Source: Anaerolineales bacterium (GTDB lineage Bacteria; Chloroflexota; Anaerolineae; Epilineales; JAANWY01). From it: DNA of 10,982 nt. The notes beneath the pieces were generated by a model. It saw nothing but the letters and a program-made list of their open reading frames with translations, searched no databases and was not told the origin of the DNA. Of this stretch, positions 3,608 through 10,982 are shown in pieces (the first letter of the stretch is position 1; each line of letters opens with the position of its first letter). Position numbers and translations under genes: made by a program. The stretch is taken from NCBI GenBank assembly GCA_018263655.1, contig JAANWY010000082.1:1-10982 (forward strand), written 5' to 3'.

Positions 3608-5770
3608 ATGCTGCAGCTTACTTGGCTGATACCCATCCTACCCGCATTGGCTTTTGTCGCTATCGTCCTCTACGTTCATCGGTGGGAGAAGCTGAGCGCT
3701 CGCCTGGCTATCCTCGCTATTTTCCTCTCCTTTTTGATCGCCCAAGGCGTCTTCTGGACCGCGACTACAACGGAGCATTTTGAACCCGTCTGGCAGAAGG
3801 TTGGCTGGATACCGATGGGGACGAGCGTACTGAGCATCGGTATCCTGGTCGATAATTTGAGCCTGGTCATGTTGTTCATGGTCCCCTTGGTCTGCCTTCT
3901 GATCTTCATTTACTCAGTGGGCTACATGGAGGGGGACCCGCGTTACGCCCGGTTCTTTGCCTACGTCTCCCTCTTCACCGTAGGGATGCTGGGCTTGATT
4001 GTGTCCGGCAACCTGATCCAACTTTTTGTCTTTTGGGAGATTATGGGCCTCTGTTCGTACTTGCTGATCGGGTTCTGGTTTGAGAAGGACAGCGCTGCGA
4101 ACGCGGCGAAGAAGGCCTTCATCGTAACGCGTGTAGGCGATGTGCTGCTTTTCCTCGGAATCTTAGGGTTGTACTCGCAAACCGGAACGCTCCAAATACG
4201 TGAAATCTTCTCTGAACACAACATAGAGATGCTGGCCCACTCGATGGTCTCCATTCCGCTCGTGGGCCAACTCTCGCTGGCGACGCTCTTCAGCCTGCTG
4301 ATCTTCGGCGGCGCTGTGGGCAAGAGCGCGCAATTTCCGCTTCACGTCTGGCTCCCGGACGCGATGGAGGGCCCCACACCCGTTTCTGCGCTGATTCACG
4401 CCGCGACGATGGTGGCTGCCGGCGTCTACTTGGTCGCACGTACCCTGCCGTTGTTCGCGGCGGTGGAGCCGTCAACCAGTCTGGTCTGGGTAGCGGGCAT
4501 CGGTGCTTTCACCGCCTTTTTCGCTTCCACCATCGCCGTCGCTCAAAACGATATCAAGCGCGTGCTGGCTTACTCCACCATCAGCCAGCTGGGGTACATG
4601 ATCATGGCCTTGGGCGTTGGTGGGTTGGTGGCCGGCGTGTTCCACTTGATCACTCACGCTTTCTTCAAGGCGCTGCTGTTCTTGGGGTCCGGCTCTGTGA
4701 TTCACGCCATGGAGCACGGACATCACGTCGTGGCGGGGCACGGTGAGCACAGCGACGAAGAGGAGCCGTTCGATCCCAATGACATGATGAACATGGGGGG
4801 GCTCCGGGCGAAGATGCCGGCGACGTTCTGGGCGTTCATGGCCGGCGCCCTGGCCCTCGCAGGCATTCCGCCGTTGGCCGGCTTCTGGAGCAAGGATGAG
4901 ATTTTGTCTGAAGCGTTCCACGGCGGGCACTGGCTTGTGTGGGCAGCAGGAACGGCAGCCGCTTTCATCACGGCCTTCTACATGGCGCGTCAGATCTTCC
5001 TGACATTCCTGGGTGAGCCGCGTACGCCCTTTGCCGAGGAGGCGCACGAGAGCCCGCGGGTGATGACGCTGCCATTGATCGTGCTGGCGATTTTCGCCGT
5101 CTTCCTCGGGCTCTGGGGTGTGCCGGCGGACTTCCCCGTCCTCGGCCCGCTGCTGGGGGACAACCCCTTCCATCACCTGGTGGGTGAAGTACACGAGGCG
5201 GCCGGCTTCCACCCCGAAGCGGTTCCTTTCAATCCGGTGGTGATGGGAATCTCCATCGTCGTGGCCTTCGGGGGCCTTTTCGGCGGGTATCTGATCTACG
5301 GGCGCCGGCCGCTGGCTGCCGGCGAGCCGGACCCTCTGCGCCGGCTTGGGCCTGTTTGGACGATCCTGGAAAACAAGTATTGGGTTGACGAAATCTACAG
5401 GGCTACCGTGGTCCGTGCTGTTGTATTCCTCGGCGATCTGTCTTACAGTATCGATGACCGCTGGGTCATTGATCCACTAGTGGATTTGGCGGGACTGGGT
5501 GGTGTGGCTGTATCGCGGCTTAGCCGCCTGTTCGACATCTATCTCATTGACGCGATGGTGAACCTGACGGGGGTAGCCACCCGCTCCTTCTCCACGCTGC
5601 AGAACCTCATCGACATTTATCTCGTCGATGGCATCGTCAAATTGATAGGCATCGTCACCGAGGAGATAAGCCAACAGTTGCGTATGATCCAGACAGGACG
5701 GGTGCAGAATTACCTCCTGGTTGTGTACATCGCTGTGCTGACATTGTTGGGACTGTATTTGACTTGGTAA
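3608..5770 (+). CDS. nuoL: NADH:quinone oxidoreductase subunit L, copy 1, with extended lateral helix (NuoL1)
   Basis: Distal proton-pumping subunit of the complex I membrane arm (ND5/MrpA-like). The 720 residues show the antiporter core with its key charges: Glu144 (VFWEIMGLCSYLLIGFW), Asp178 (TRVGD), Lys239 (GKSAQFPLHVWLPDAMEGP), His264 (ALIHAATMV) and Lys429 (FWSKDEIL). The NuoL-specific motif HESPRVM is at 480-486. Two oddities stand out. A loop at about 369-392 is rich in His, Asp and Glu and is missing from NuoL2. The C-terminal lateral-helix region after NKYWVDE (589-595) contains three 26-residue repeats (616-693) before IQTG and the final membrane helix. ATG is preceded by GGAG (3598-3601), six bases away. 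The gene leads a compact L-M-L-M unit behind its own promoter. Confidence 0.96.
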   Translation: MLQLTWLIPILPALAFVAIVLYVHRWEKLSARLAILAIFLSFLIAQGVFWTATTTEHFEPVWQKVGWIPMGTSVLSIGILVDNLSLVMLFMVPLVCLLIFIYSVGYMEGDPRYARFFAYVSLFTVGMLGLIVSGNLIQLFVFWEIMGLCSYLLIGFWFEKDSAANAAKKAFIVTRVGDVLLFLGILGLYSQTGTLQIREIFSEHNIEMLAHSMVSIPLVGQLSLATLFSLLIFGGAVGKSAQFPLHVWLPDAMEGPTPVSALIHAATMVAAGVYLVARTLPLFAAVEPSTSLVWVAGIGAFTAFFASTIAVAQNDIKRVLAYSTISQLGYMIMALGVGGLVAGVFHLITHAFFKALLFLGSGSVIHAMEHGHHVVAGHGEHSDEEEPFDPNDMMNMGGLRAKMPATFWAFMAGALALAGIPPLAGFWSKDEILSEAFHGGHWLVWAAGTAAAFITAFYMARQIFLTFLGEPRTPFAEEAHESPRVMTLPLIVLAIFAVFLGLWGVPADFPVLGPLLGDNPFHHLVGEVHEAAGFHPEAVPFNPVVMGISIVVAFGGLFGGYLIYGRRPLAAGEPDPLRRLGPVWTILENKYWVDEIYRATVVRAVVFLGDLSYSIDDRWVIDPLVDLAGLGGVAVSRLSRLFDIYLIDAMVNLTGVATRSFSTLQNLIDIYLVDGIVKLIGIVTEEISQQLRMIQTGRVQNYLLVVYIAVLTLLGLYLTW
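5453..5686 (+). repeat. Three 26-codon repeats in the NuoL1 lateral helix
   Basis: Residues 616-641, 642-667 and 668-693 align without gaps. The common pattern is [F/I/D]D..[L/V][I/V]D..V.L.G, followed by a stretch with conserved hydrophobic spacing and a terminal [Q/R].L. The second and third are the most alike (FDIYLIDAMVNLTG and IDIYLVDGIVKLIG). The DNA of the units has diverged, so this is an old protein-level repeat, not a recent slippage. NuoL2 keeps one full unit (611-636) and a shortened one. Confidence 0.8.
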
Positions 5771-5795
5771 TCACGTTGACAGGGAGAGACGTAAC

Positions 5796-7310
5796 ATGAG
5801 CTTCCCGTTCCTGACTCTCACCATCTTGGTGCCTATTCTGGGAATAATCTTGGTGCTATTCATCCCGAGGGAGAGGGAACCGCTCATCAAGCGGACGGCG
5901 CTAGTGGTGAGCTTCATACCCTTGATACTGGCTGCCATGATCTGGGTGGGCTATGATTTTCAGACAGCCGGGATTCAGTACCAAGAGACCTACACCTGGA
6001 TACCGGCCATTAAGGTGAACTACCGCTTGGGCGTAGATGGTATCAGCGTGCCGCTGGTTTTCCTCACCACACTGCTGACCACCATCGCTATCTACTACTC
6101 CTCCTTCGTCATCGATAAACGCGTGAAGGAATACTTCATCTTTTTCCTCTTGCTGGAGGCGGGCATGTTGGGGGTCTTCGTTTCCCTGGACTTCTTCCTC
6201 TTCTACGTCTTCTGGGAGATCGGTCTGGTGCCTATGTACTTCCTCATCGGCATCTGGGGGCATGAGCGACGGCAGTACGCGGCCATCAAGTTCTTCCTTT
6301 ACACCCTGTGTGGCAGCGTCCTCATGCTTCTGGCAATTCTCGCGGTATTCTTTAACACCGGTACCCTCAGCATCCTGGAGGCGGCCCAATTGCGCCCCTT
6401 CGCGGACAATTTTCTGCTTCAGAGCTTGGCCTTCTGGGGCTTTTTCTTGGCCTTCGCCATCAAGGTTCCCATCTTTCCGTTCCACACCTGGCTGCCGGAT
6501 GCTCACGTGGAGGCGCCGACAGCCGGCAGCGTCGTCCTGGCGGGCGTTCTGCTGAAATTGGGAGGCTATGGCTTCATCCGAATTCTCTTGCCCCTCTTCC
6601 CTGGAGCAGCCAATGCCTATGCGTGGGTCATCGCCATTCTGGCTCTCATAAGTATCGTCTATGGTGCTTTCGTTGCGATGGCTCAATGGAACCTGAAGAG
6701 GCTCATTGCCTACTCCTCGATCAATCACATGGGCTACACGATGATGGGGGTGGCGGCTGCTGCCTATACCTTGGGCACAGATTCAGCTATACTGGACAGT
6801 CGAGCCATCGCCCTAAACGGCGCCGTGTTGCAGATGTTCAATCATGGGATAATCTCGGGGGGGCTGTTCCTACTGGCGGGGATGCTGTATGAACGCTCCC
6901 ATACCTTTGAGATCAGGAACTTCGGCGGCCTGGGTACAATTCTACCCATTTACTACGGTGTGACGGCGGTAACCACCTTCGCCTCACTGGGTCTGCCAGG
7001 TTTGGCTGGGTTCGTCAGCGAGTTCCTGGCCTTTCGGGGGGCATTCGCCATCATCCCCTACGTGGCCTCCGTTGGTGTCATCGGTATCGTCATTACGGCT
7101 GTTTTCTTCCTCTGGAAGGTGATGCAAGGCGTCTTCTTGGGAGACTTAGACGAAAAACAGGCTGATCTTCCCGACTTGCACCGTTGGGAAGTGGTGACCA
7201 TGGCCCCCCTGATCATATTGATGGTGCTTGTCGGCCTTTACCCATCGCCTATCTTGGATATCATCAACAGCTCGGTGGTCAAGCTGCTGAGTCAGATGGG
7301 TGTGGGCTAA
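5796..7310 (+). CDS. nuoM: NADH:quinone oxidoreductase subunit M, copy 1 (NuoM1)
   Basis: Proton-pumping membrane subunit (ND4/MrpD-like) that sits beside NuoL. The 504 residues show about 14 membrane segments and the pumping residues Glu141 (FYVFWEIGLVPMYFLIGIWG), Lys223 (FAIKVPIFPFHTWLPDAHVE), Lys254 (LLKLGGYG) and Glu409 (FVSEF, where most NuoM proteins, including copy 2 here, have FVGEF). It differs from copy 2 in a longer loop around 320-340 after SSINHMGY, leading into LNGAVLQMFNHGI. ATG is preceded by GGGAGAG (5782-5788), seven bases away, 25 bases after nuoL1. The sequence is clearly diverged from nuoM2, so the pair is an old duplication rather than a recent copy. Confidence 0.96.
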   Translation: MSFPFLTLTILVPILGIILVLFIPREREPLIKRTALVVSFIPLILAAMIWVGYDFQTAGIQYQETYTWIPAIKVNYRLGVDGISVPLVFLTTLLTTIAIYYSSFVIDKRVKEYFIFFLLLEAGMLGVFVSLDFFLFYVFWEIGLVPMYFLIGIWGHERRQYAAIKFFLYTLCGSVLMLLAILAVFFNTGTLSILEAAQLRPFADNFLLQSLAFWGFFLAFAIKVPIFPFHTWLPDAHVEAPTAGSVVLAGVLLKLGGYGFIRILLPLFPGAANAYAWVIAILALISIVYGAFVAMAQWNLKRLIAYSSINHMGYTMMGVAAAAYTLGTDSAILDSRAIALNGAVLQMFNHGIISGGLFLLAGMLYERSHTFEIRNFGGLGTILPIYYGVTAVTTFASLGLPGLAGFVSEFLAFRGAFAIIPYVASVGVIGIVITAVFFLWKVMQGVFLGDLDEKQADLPDLHRWEVVTMAPLIILMVLVGLYPSPILDIINSSVVKLLSQMGVG

Positions 7311-7325
7311 GGGGGGTAAAGCGCG

Positions 7326-9317
7326 GTGCTGAATCTGACGTGGCTCGTGATCGCCTTTCCAATTGCAGGCGTGATCATCAACGCCTCCCTCGGCCGGCGA
7401 CTCGGCGAGCGGGGGGTGAGCTACGTGGGACCGGGGGCGGTGGGTCTCTCATTCCTGACTTCGCTGGGGGTTTTCCTCTCCCTCCTCGGTCTGCCGGCTG
7501 AGGAGCGAGTCTTCGAGCAGGTCCTCTTCACCTGGATCCCGGTCGGTGATTTTCTGATCAAGGCAGCCCTCTTGGTGGATCCTCTGTCTACGCTGATGAT
7601 CCTCGTCGTCACGGGGGTAGGCTTCCTCATCCACGTCTATTCCATCGGGTACATGCACGATGACGCTCGCTACTCCCGATTTTTCACCTACATGAACCTC
7701 TTCCTCGCCGCCATGCTGCTCTTGGTGTTGGCGAACAATTTCTTCGTCATGTTCGTAGGCTGGGAGTTGGTAGGGCTCTGTTCTTATCTGTTGATCGGTT
7801 TCTGGTTCCAGCGGGAGTCAGCGCAGAGGGCCGGCAACAAGGCCTTCATCACCACTCGGATCGGCGACGCAGGGTTTGCTCTTGGGATGTTCTTGATCTG
7901 GACTACCTTCGGCACCCTGACCTTCCATGAGGTCTTCGAGCGGGCGCCGGCCGAGTTCTCAGCCGGCGATCCAATCATCACCGCCATCACCTTGCTCCTG
8001 TTCGTGGGGGCCGCCGGCAAATCAGCCCAGATTCCCCTCTACGTGTGGCTGCCCGACGCCATGGAGGGTCCTACGCCGGTCTCGGCGCTGATCCACGCGG
8101 CGACCATGGTGACGGCCGGCGTCTACATGGTGGCCCGCACCCACGTTCTCTATGAGCTGGCGCCGCTGTCGGCCAACGTGGTCGCCGTCATCGGAGCGGC
8201 GACGGCCTTCTTCGCGGCGACCATCGCCCTGGTGAACAACGACATCAAGCGCGTGCTGGCCTATTCGACGATCAGCCAACTGGGTTACATGTTCATGGCC
8301 GTGGGTGTTGGGGCTTACGTGGCCGGCATATTCCATCTCACCACCCACGCTTTCTTCAAGGCCCTGCTCTTCTTGAGCGCCGGCAGCGTCATGCACGCCC
8401 TGGAAGACGAGACCGATATGCAGAAGATGGGAGGACTGTACCCCCACCTCAAGACGACGGCCCTCACCTTCATGGCTGGTTGGTTGGCCATCAGCGGCAT
8501 CCCGCCTCTCAGCGGCTTCTTCAGCAAGGACGAGATTCTCTTCGAGGCGTTCAAGGAGGGCCACCTAGTCCTCTGGGCCGTCGGCGTGTTCACTGCCTTT
8601 TTGACGGCCTTTTACGCTTCCCGCCAGATATTCCTCACCTTTTTCGGCGAATCTCGCCTGGAGCCGGAGTTGGAGGCACGCGTGCACGAATCACCACGGG
8701 TGATGACCGTGCCGCTTATGGCATTAGGCGTGCTGGCCATCGTTGGAGGCTTCCTGGGCGTGCCGCCTGGGGCAGGATCGGCCGTGCATCGATTCCTGGG
8801 TCCAGTGTTTGAGAGTGGCGCCCACGGTGCCGAGGCAGCAGCCGCGGCTGAAGGTGGCGTCCTCCAGTGGGGGCTAGCTCTGCTATCCGCGATGGCGGGT
8901 GCCCTGGGTATTCTCCTGGCGGCGAGCATGTACATTCGGCGGCGGATCGATCCGGCTGAGTTGACAGAGCGCTTCCGCCCCATCTACACAGTGCTGTACA
9001 ACAAATACTGGGTGGATGAATTGTACGGCTTTATTTTCGTCGGGGGTTATCGAGCGTTCAGCCGCCTCCTGGACACAGTGGTGGACGCTGTAGTCGTGCA
9101 TGATAGGTTGTTCGTCCGACCTTTCCGAGCGGGGACGGACTTGCTGAGTGGCCCCTTTGACCTGGGCGTGGTGGACGGAGCTGTCAACGGCATCGCTGAC
9201 CTGATCGACCGGAGTTCCCAGGCCCTGCGTCGAGTGCAGACTGGCTATGTGCGGAACTATGCCCTGTCGGTGCTGTTCGGCGTCGTGCTTGTACTGGTCT
9301 ACTTCTTGCTCGTATAA
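7326..9317 (+). CDS. nuoL: NADH:quinone oxidoreductase subunit L, copy 2 (NuoL2)
   Basis: Second distal pump subunit, 663 residues. Core residues are all present: Glu147 (VGWELVGLCSYLLIGFW), Asp181 (TRIGD), Lys232 (GKSAQIPLYVWLPDAMEGP), His257 (ALIHAATMV) and Lys401 (FFSKDEIL), plus HESPRVM (454-460). It lacks the His/acid-rich loop of copy 1 (here simply HALEDETDMQKMGG). Its lateral-helix region, from NKYWVDE (559-565) to QTG (638-640), is 27 residues shorter than copy 1. The start is GTG, with GGGGGG (7311-7316) nine bases upstream and 15 bases after the nuoM1 stop; no nearby in-frame ATG gives a better start, and the N-terminus MLNLTWL matches the MLQLTWL of copy 1. An Ala-rich loop lies at about 500-509. 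Confidence 0.95.
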   Translation: MLNLTWLVIAFPIAGVIINASLGRRLGERGVSYVGPGAVGLSFLTSLGVFLSLLGLPAEERVFEQVLFTWIPVGDFLIKAALLVDPLSTLMILVVTGVGFLIHVYSIGYMHDDARYSRFFTYMNLFLAAMLLLVLANNFFVMFVGWELVGLCSYLLIGFWFQRESAQRAGNKAFITTRIGDAGFALGMFLIWTTFGTLTFHEVFERAPAEFSAGDPIITAITLLLFVGAAGKSAQIPLYVWLPDAMEGPTPVSALIHAATMVTAGVYMVARTHVLYELAPLSANVVAVIGAATAFFAATIALVNNDIKRVLAYSTISQLGYMFMAVGVGAYVAGIFHLTTHAFFKALLFLSAGSVMHALEDETDMQKMGGLYPHLKTTALTFMAGWLAISGIPPLSGFFSKDEILFEAFKEGHLVLWAVGVFTAFLTAFYASRQIFLTFFGESRLEPELEARVHESPRVMTVPLMALGVLAIVGGFLGVPPGAGSAVHRFLGPVFESGAHGAEAAAAAEGGVLQWGLALLSAMAGALGILLAASMYIRRRIDPAELTERFRPIYTVLYNKYWVDELYGFIFVGGYRAFSRLLDTVVDAVVVHDRLFVRPFRAGTDLLSGPFDLGVVDGAVNGIADLIDRSSQALRRVQTGYVRNYALSVLFGVVLVLVYFLLV

Positions 9318-9332
9318 CGTTCGGGGGTACGC

Positions 9333-10817
9333 ATGGATCAACCAGGTTTTCCGATTCTGTCCTTGATAACTTTTCTGCCAACGGTCGGAGCCGTTATCCT
9401 CTACTTCGTCGAGGATGAGGACCGCATTCGGTGGATTGCATTCCTCACCAGTGTGGCGACGTTTGTGATCTCCCTGGCTCTGCCCTTCACCTTCGATCAG
9501 ACGACCGCGCAGATGCAGTTTGTCGAGAAGGTGAGCTGGATTCCCCCCTGGGGGATCATGTACCACCTGGGCGTCGATGGTCTAAGCTTGCTGCTGGTTC
9601 TCCTAACCACTTTTCTGGCGCCGCTCACCTTTCTGTCCACGTGGACCGATATCACCGATCGGGTGAAAGGGTTCAATATCTTCCTGCTGCTCCTGGAAAC
9701 GGGGATAATCGGGGTCTTCGTGGCGCTAGACTTCTTCCTGTTCTACGTTTTCTGGGAGTTCACCCTGGTGCCTATGTATTTCCTGGTGGGGGTCTGGGGT
9801 GGGCCTCGGCGTGTGTATGCGGCTATCAAGTTCTTTCTCTACACGATGGCCGGCAGCATCCTGATGCTGTTAGCGATCCTGGCACTGTACCTGATCCATG
9901 GTGGGCAGACGGGGAATTACACCTTCGACGTCTTGACGGTGACGGAAAACATCAATCTGGACCCCAACCTCCAGATGTGGCTGTTCATCGCCTTCTTCGC
10001 CGCCTTTGCCATCAAGGTACCGTTGTGGCCTTTCCATTCGTGGTTGCCTGATGCGCACGTGGAGGCGCCCACGGCGGGGAGCGTAATCCTGGCCGGCATC
10101 CTGCTGAAAATGGGTGGCTATGGATTCATCCGCTTCAATCTGCCCTTGTTCCCGGACGCTGCCCAGGCGGCTGCGCCGGTCATTTCGATCCTGGCCGTCA
10201 TCGGCATTATCTACGGAGCTGCCGTATCCTTCGCCCAGCGTGACGTCAAAAAGCTGGTGGCCTACTCCAGCGTGAGCCACCTGGGCTTCGTCGTGCTGGG
10301 CATCTTTGCCCTGAATCGTCAAGGGTTGGCGGGTGGGATTCTCCAAATGGTCAACCATGGTCTTAGCACCGGGGCCTTATTCCTCGCCGTGGGAATGATC
10401 TACGAGCGCCGGCACACTCGCGAGATGAGCGAGTTCGGCGGCCTGTGGAGCGTAATGCCGCTGTACGGCGCTGGGTTGTTGGTGATTACTCTGTCTTCGA
10501 TGGGACTTCCCGGACTTAACGGCTTTGTTGGCGAGTTCATAATCTTGTTGGGCGCCTTCCGCAGCAACTGGATCTTCGCAGCTTTCGCTGTGACGGGCAT
10601 CATCCTGGCTGCCGTCTATCTTCTGTGGATGTTCCAGCAGATGATGCTGGGTGAGGTAACCCACGAGGAGAACCGGGAATTGAGTGATCTCAATCCGCGG
10701 GAGCTTGCGGTTCTCGTCCCGATCATTGTGATGATTTTCTGGATCGGGCTCTATCCCAAGCCTTTCTTCGCCCTGATGGATGCGTCGGTGCAGCATCTGT
10801 TGACCAACTTCCAGTAG
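9333..10817 (+). CDS. nuoM: NADH:quinone oxidoreductase subunit M, copy 2 (NuoM2)
   Basis: Second ND4/MrpD-like pump subunit, 494 residues with about 14 membrane segments. Pumping residues are Glu142 (YVFWEFTLVPMYFLVGVWG), Lys228 (FAIKVPLWPFHSWLPDAHVE), Lys259 (LLKMGGYG) and Glu401 (FVGEF, the usual form). Compared with copy 1 it has a short loop after SSVSHLGF (312-319) and a longer periplasmic loop around 190-213. Overall it reads as the more conventional NuoM of the two. ATG is preceded by GGGGG (9323-9327), five bases away and 15 bases after the nuoL2 stop, so translation is probably coupled. A strong inverted repeat follows 36 bases after the stop. nuoN, the usual next gene, is not in the window. 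Confidence 0.96.
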   Translation: MDQPGFPILSLITFLPTVGAVILYFVEDEDRIRWIAFLTSVATFVISLALPFTFDQTTAQMQFVEKVSWIPPWGIMYHLGVDGLSLLLVLLTTFLAPLTFLSTWTDITDRVKGFNIFLLLLETGIIGVFVALDFFLFYVFWEFTLVPMYFLVGVWGGPRRVYAAIKFFLYTMAGSILMLLAILALYLIHGGQTGNYTFDVLTVTENINLDPNLQMWLFIAFFAAFAIKVPLWPFHSWLPDAHVEAPTAGSVILAGILLKMGGYGFIRFNLPLFPDAAQAAAPVISILAVIGIIYGAAVSFAQRDVKKLVAYSSVSHLGFVVLGIFALNRQGLAGGILQMVNHGLSTGALFLAVGMIYERRHTREMSEFGGLWSVMPLYGAGLLVITLSSMGLPGLNGFVGEFIILLGAFRSNWIFAAFAVTGIILAAVYLLWMFQQMMLGEVTHEENRELSDLNPRELAVLVPIIVMIFWIGLYPKPFFALMDASVQHLLTNFQ

Positions 10818-10853
10818 GCTGACTTGAGGGCGCTTCGATGGGAGTCGTGGGCC

Positions 10854-10933
10854 CAGGAATTCTAAATTTGACGGTCAGCATGCTGAGTAGCGGGCGTATC
10901 GAAGCGTGCTGACCGTCAAATTTAGAATTCCTG
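10854..10933. repeat. Strong 30-bp inverted repeat downstream of nuoM2
   Basis: The left arm 10854-10880 (27 bases beginning CAGGAATTCTAAATTTGACG) is perfectly complementary to 10907-10933, and pairing continues across a G-T wobble to 10884/10903, leaving an 18-nt loop. There is no T-run after it, so it is not a classical intrinsic terminator, yet such a stem would strongly affect the transcript end. A competing pair, CGCTTCGAT (10831-10839) with ATCGAAGCG (10898-10906), would use the loop. Flanks show only an imperfect GTYGTGGG (10844-10851, 10933-10940) that does not abut the arms symmetrically, so a mobile origin is unproven. Confidence 0.7.
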
Positions 10934-10950
10934 TTGTGGGTCGGCGGTGA

Positions 10951-10979
10951 TTGCTATTTTGTGAGCTTTGCGCTATACT
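10951..10979 (+). promoter_or_regulatory. Promoter at the window end, for the next gene
   Basis: TTGCTA (10951-10956), a 17-base spacer and TATACT (10974-10979). It resembles the nuoL1 promoter at 3479-3507 in both boxes, spacing and the following T. It points to a separate transcript for whatever lies downstream, plausibly nuoN. Confidence 0.55.
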
Positions 10980-10982
10980 TTT

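Noticed and set aside
4472..6728. Long minus-strand open frames opposite nuoL1 and nuoM1
   Set aside because: They are highly charged shadow frames, typical of the complement of hydrophobic membrane protein genes.
3608..10817. Mrp-type Na+/H+ antiporter genes instead of complex I
   Set aside because: The NuoL lateral-helix tail, the HESPRVM motif and the neighbouring nuoA, H, J and K fix the assignment to complex I.

Overview
This window is a membrane-arm gene cluster of respiratory complex I (NADH:quinone oxidoreductase, NDH-1), all on the + strand, in the order nuoA, nuoH, nuoJ, nuoK, nuoL1, nuoM1, nuoL2, nuoM2. Every gene is intact. The peripheral-arm genes (nuoB, C, D, E, F, G, I) are not present, and nuoN is not seen before the window ends. 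From the protein style (for example a NuoA beginning MLRDY, the tandem L-M-L-M arrangement, a FemAB-type gene nearby and many palindromic intergenic repeats) I infer a Chloroflexota-like bacterium, with moderate confidence and no database check.

Layout. Positions 1-228 hold two pieces of a FemAB/FemX-type peptidoglycan aminoacyltransferase gene that face opposite ways and meet at a GTAC palindrome (83-86), so this gene is broken or rearranged, or the junction is an assembly chimera. Positions 229-509 carry an extended -10 promoter, a stem-loop and an 85-bp inverted repeat with a T-run, which together make up the nuoA leader. nuoA (TTG start) follows. A 154-bp palindromic MITE-like element with a 10-bp target-site duplication sits exactly on the nuoA stop codon. 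nuoH-nuoJ-nuoK are packed tightly; the nuoH/nuoJ junction is an 11-bp tandem repeat that has multiplied the nuoJ start region. A 456-bp gap (3152-3607) contains two further palindromic elements with flanking direct repeats, then a promoter (TTGCTT-N17-TATACT) for nuoL1. nuoL1-M1-L2-M2 form one compact unit with gaps of 15-25 bases. After nuoM2 come a near-perfect 30-bp stem and another promoter of the same type at the window edge, presumably for the next gene (possibly nuoN).

How it works together. NuoH joins the membrane arm to the quinone site. NuoA, J and K form the E-channel region. NuoL and NuoM are the Mrp-antiporter-like proton-pumping subunits. All the expected pumping Glu/Lys residues are present in both L/M pairs. 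NuoL1 has a lateral-helix region built of three 26-residue repeats, longer than that of NuoL2 by 27 residues. Together with the extra NuoM this suggests that at least one complex from this locus has an additional pumping subunit (a '2M'-type complex I), or that two alternative distal modules are made. The intergenic palindromes lie only in the gaps between transcription blocks A | HJK | LMLM | next gene.
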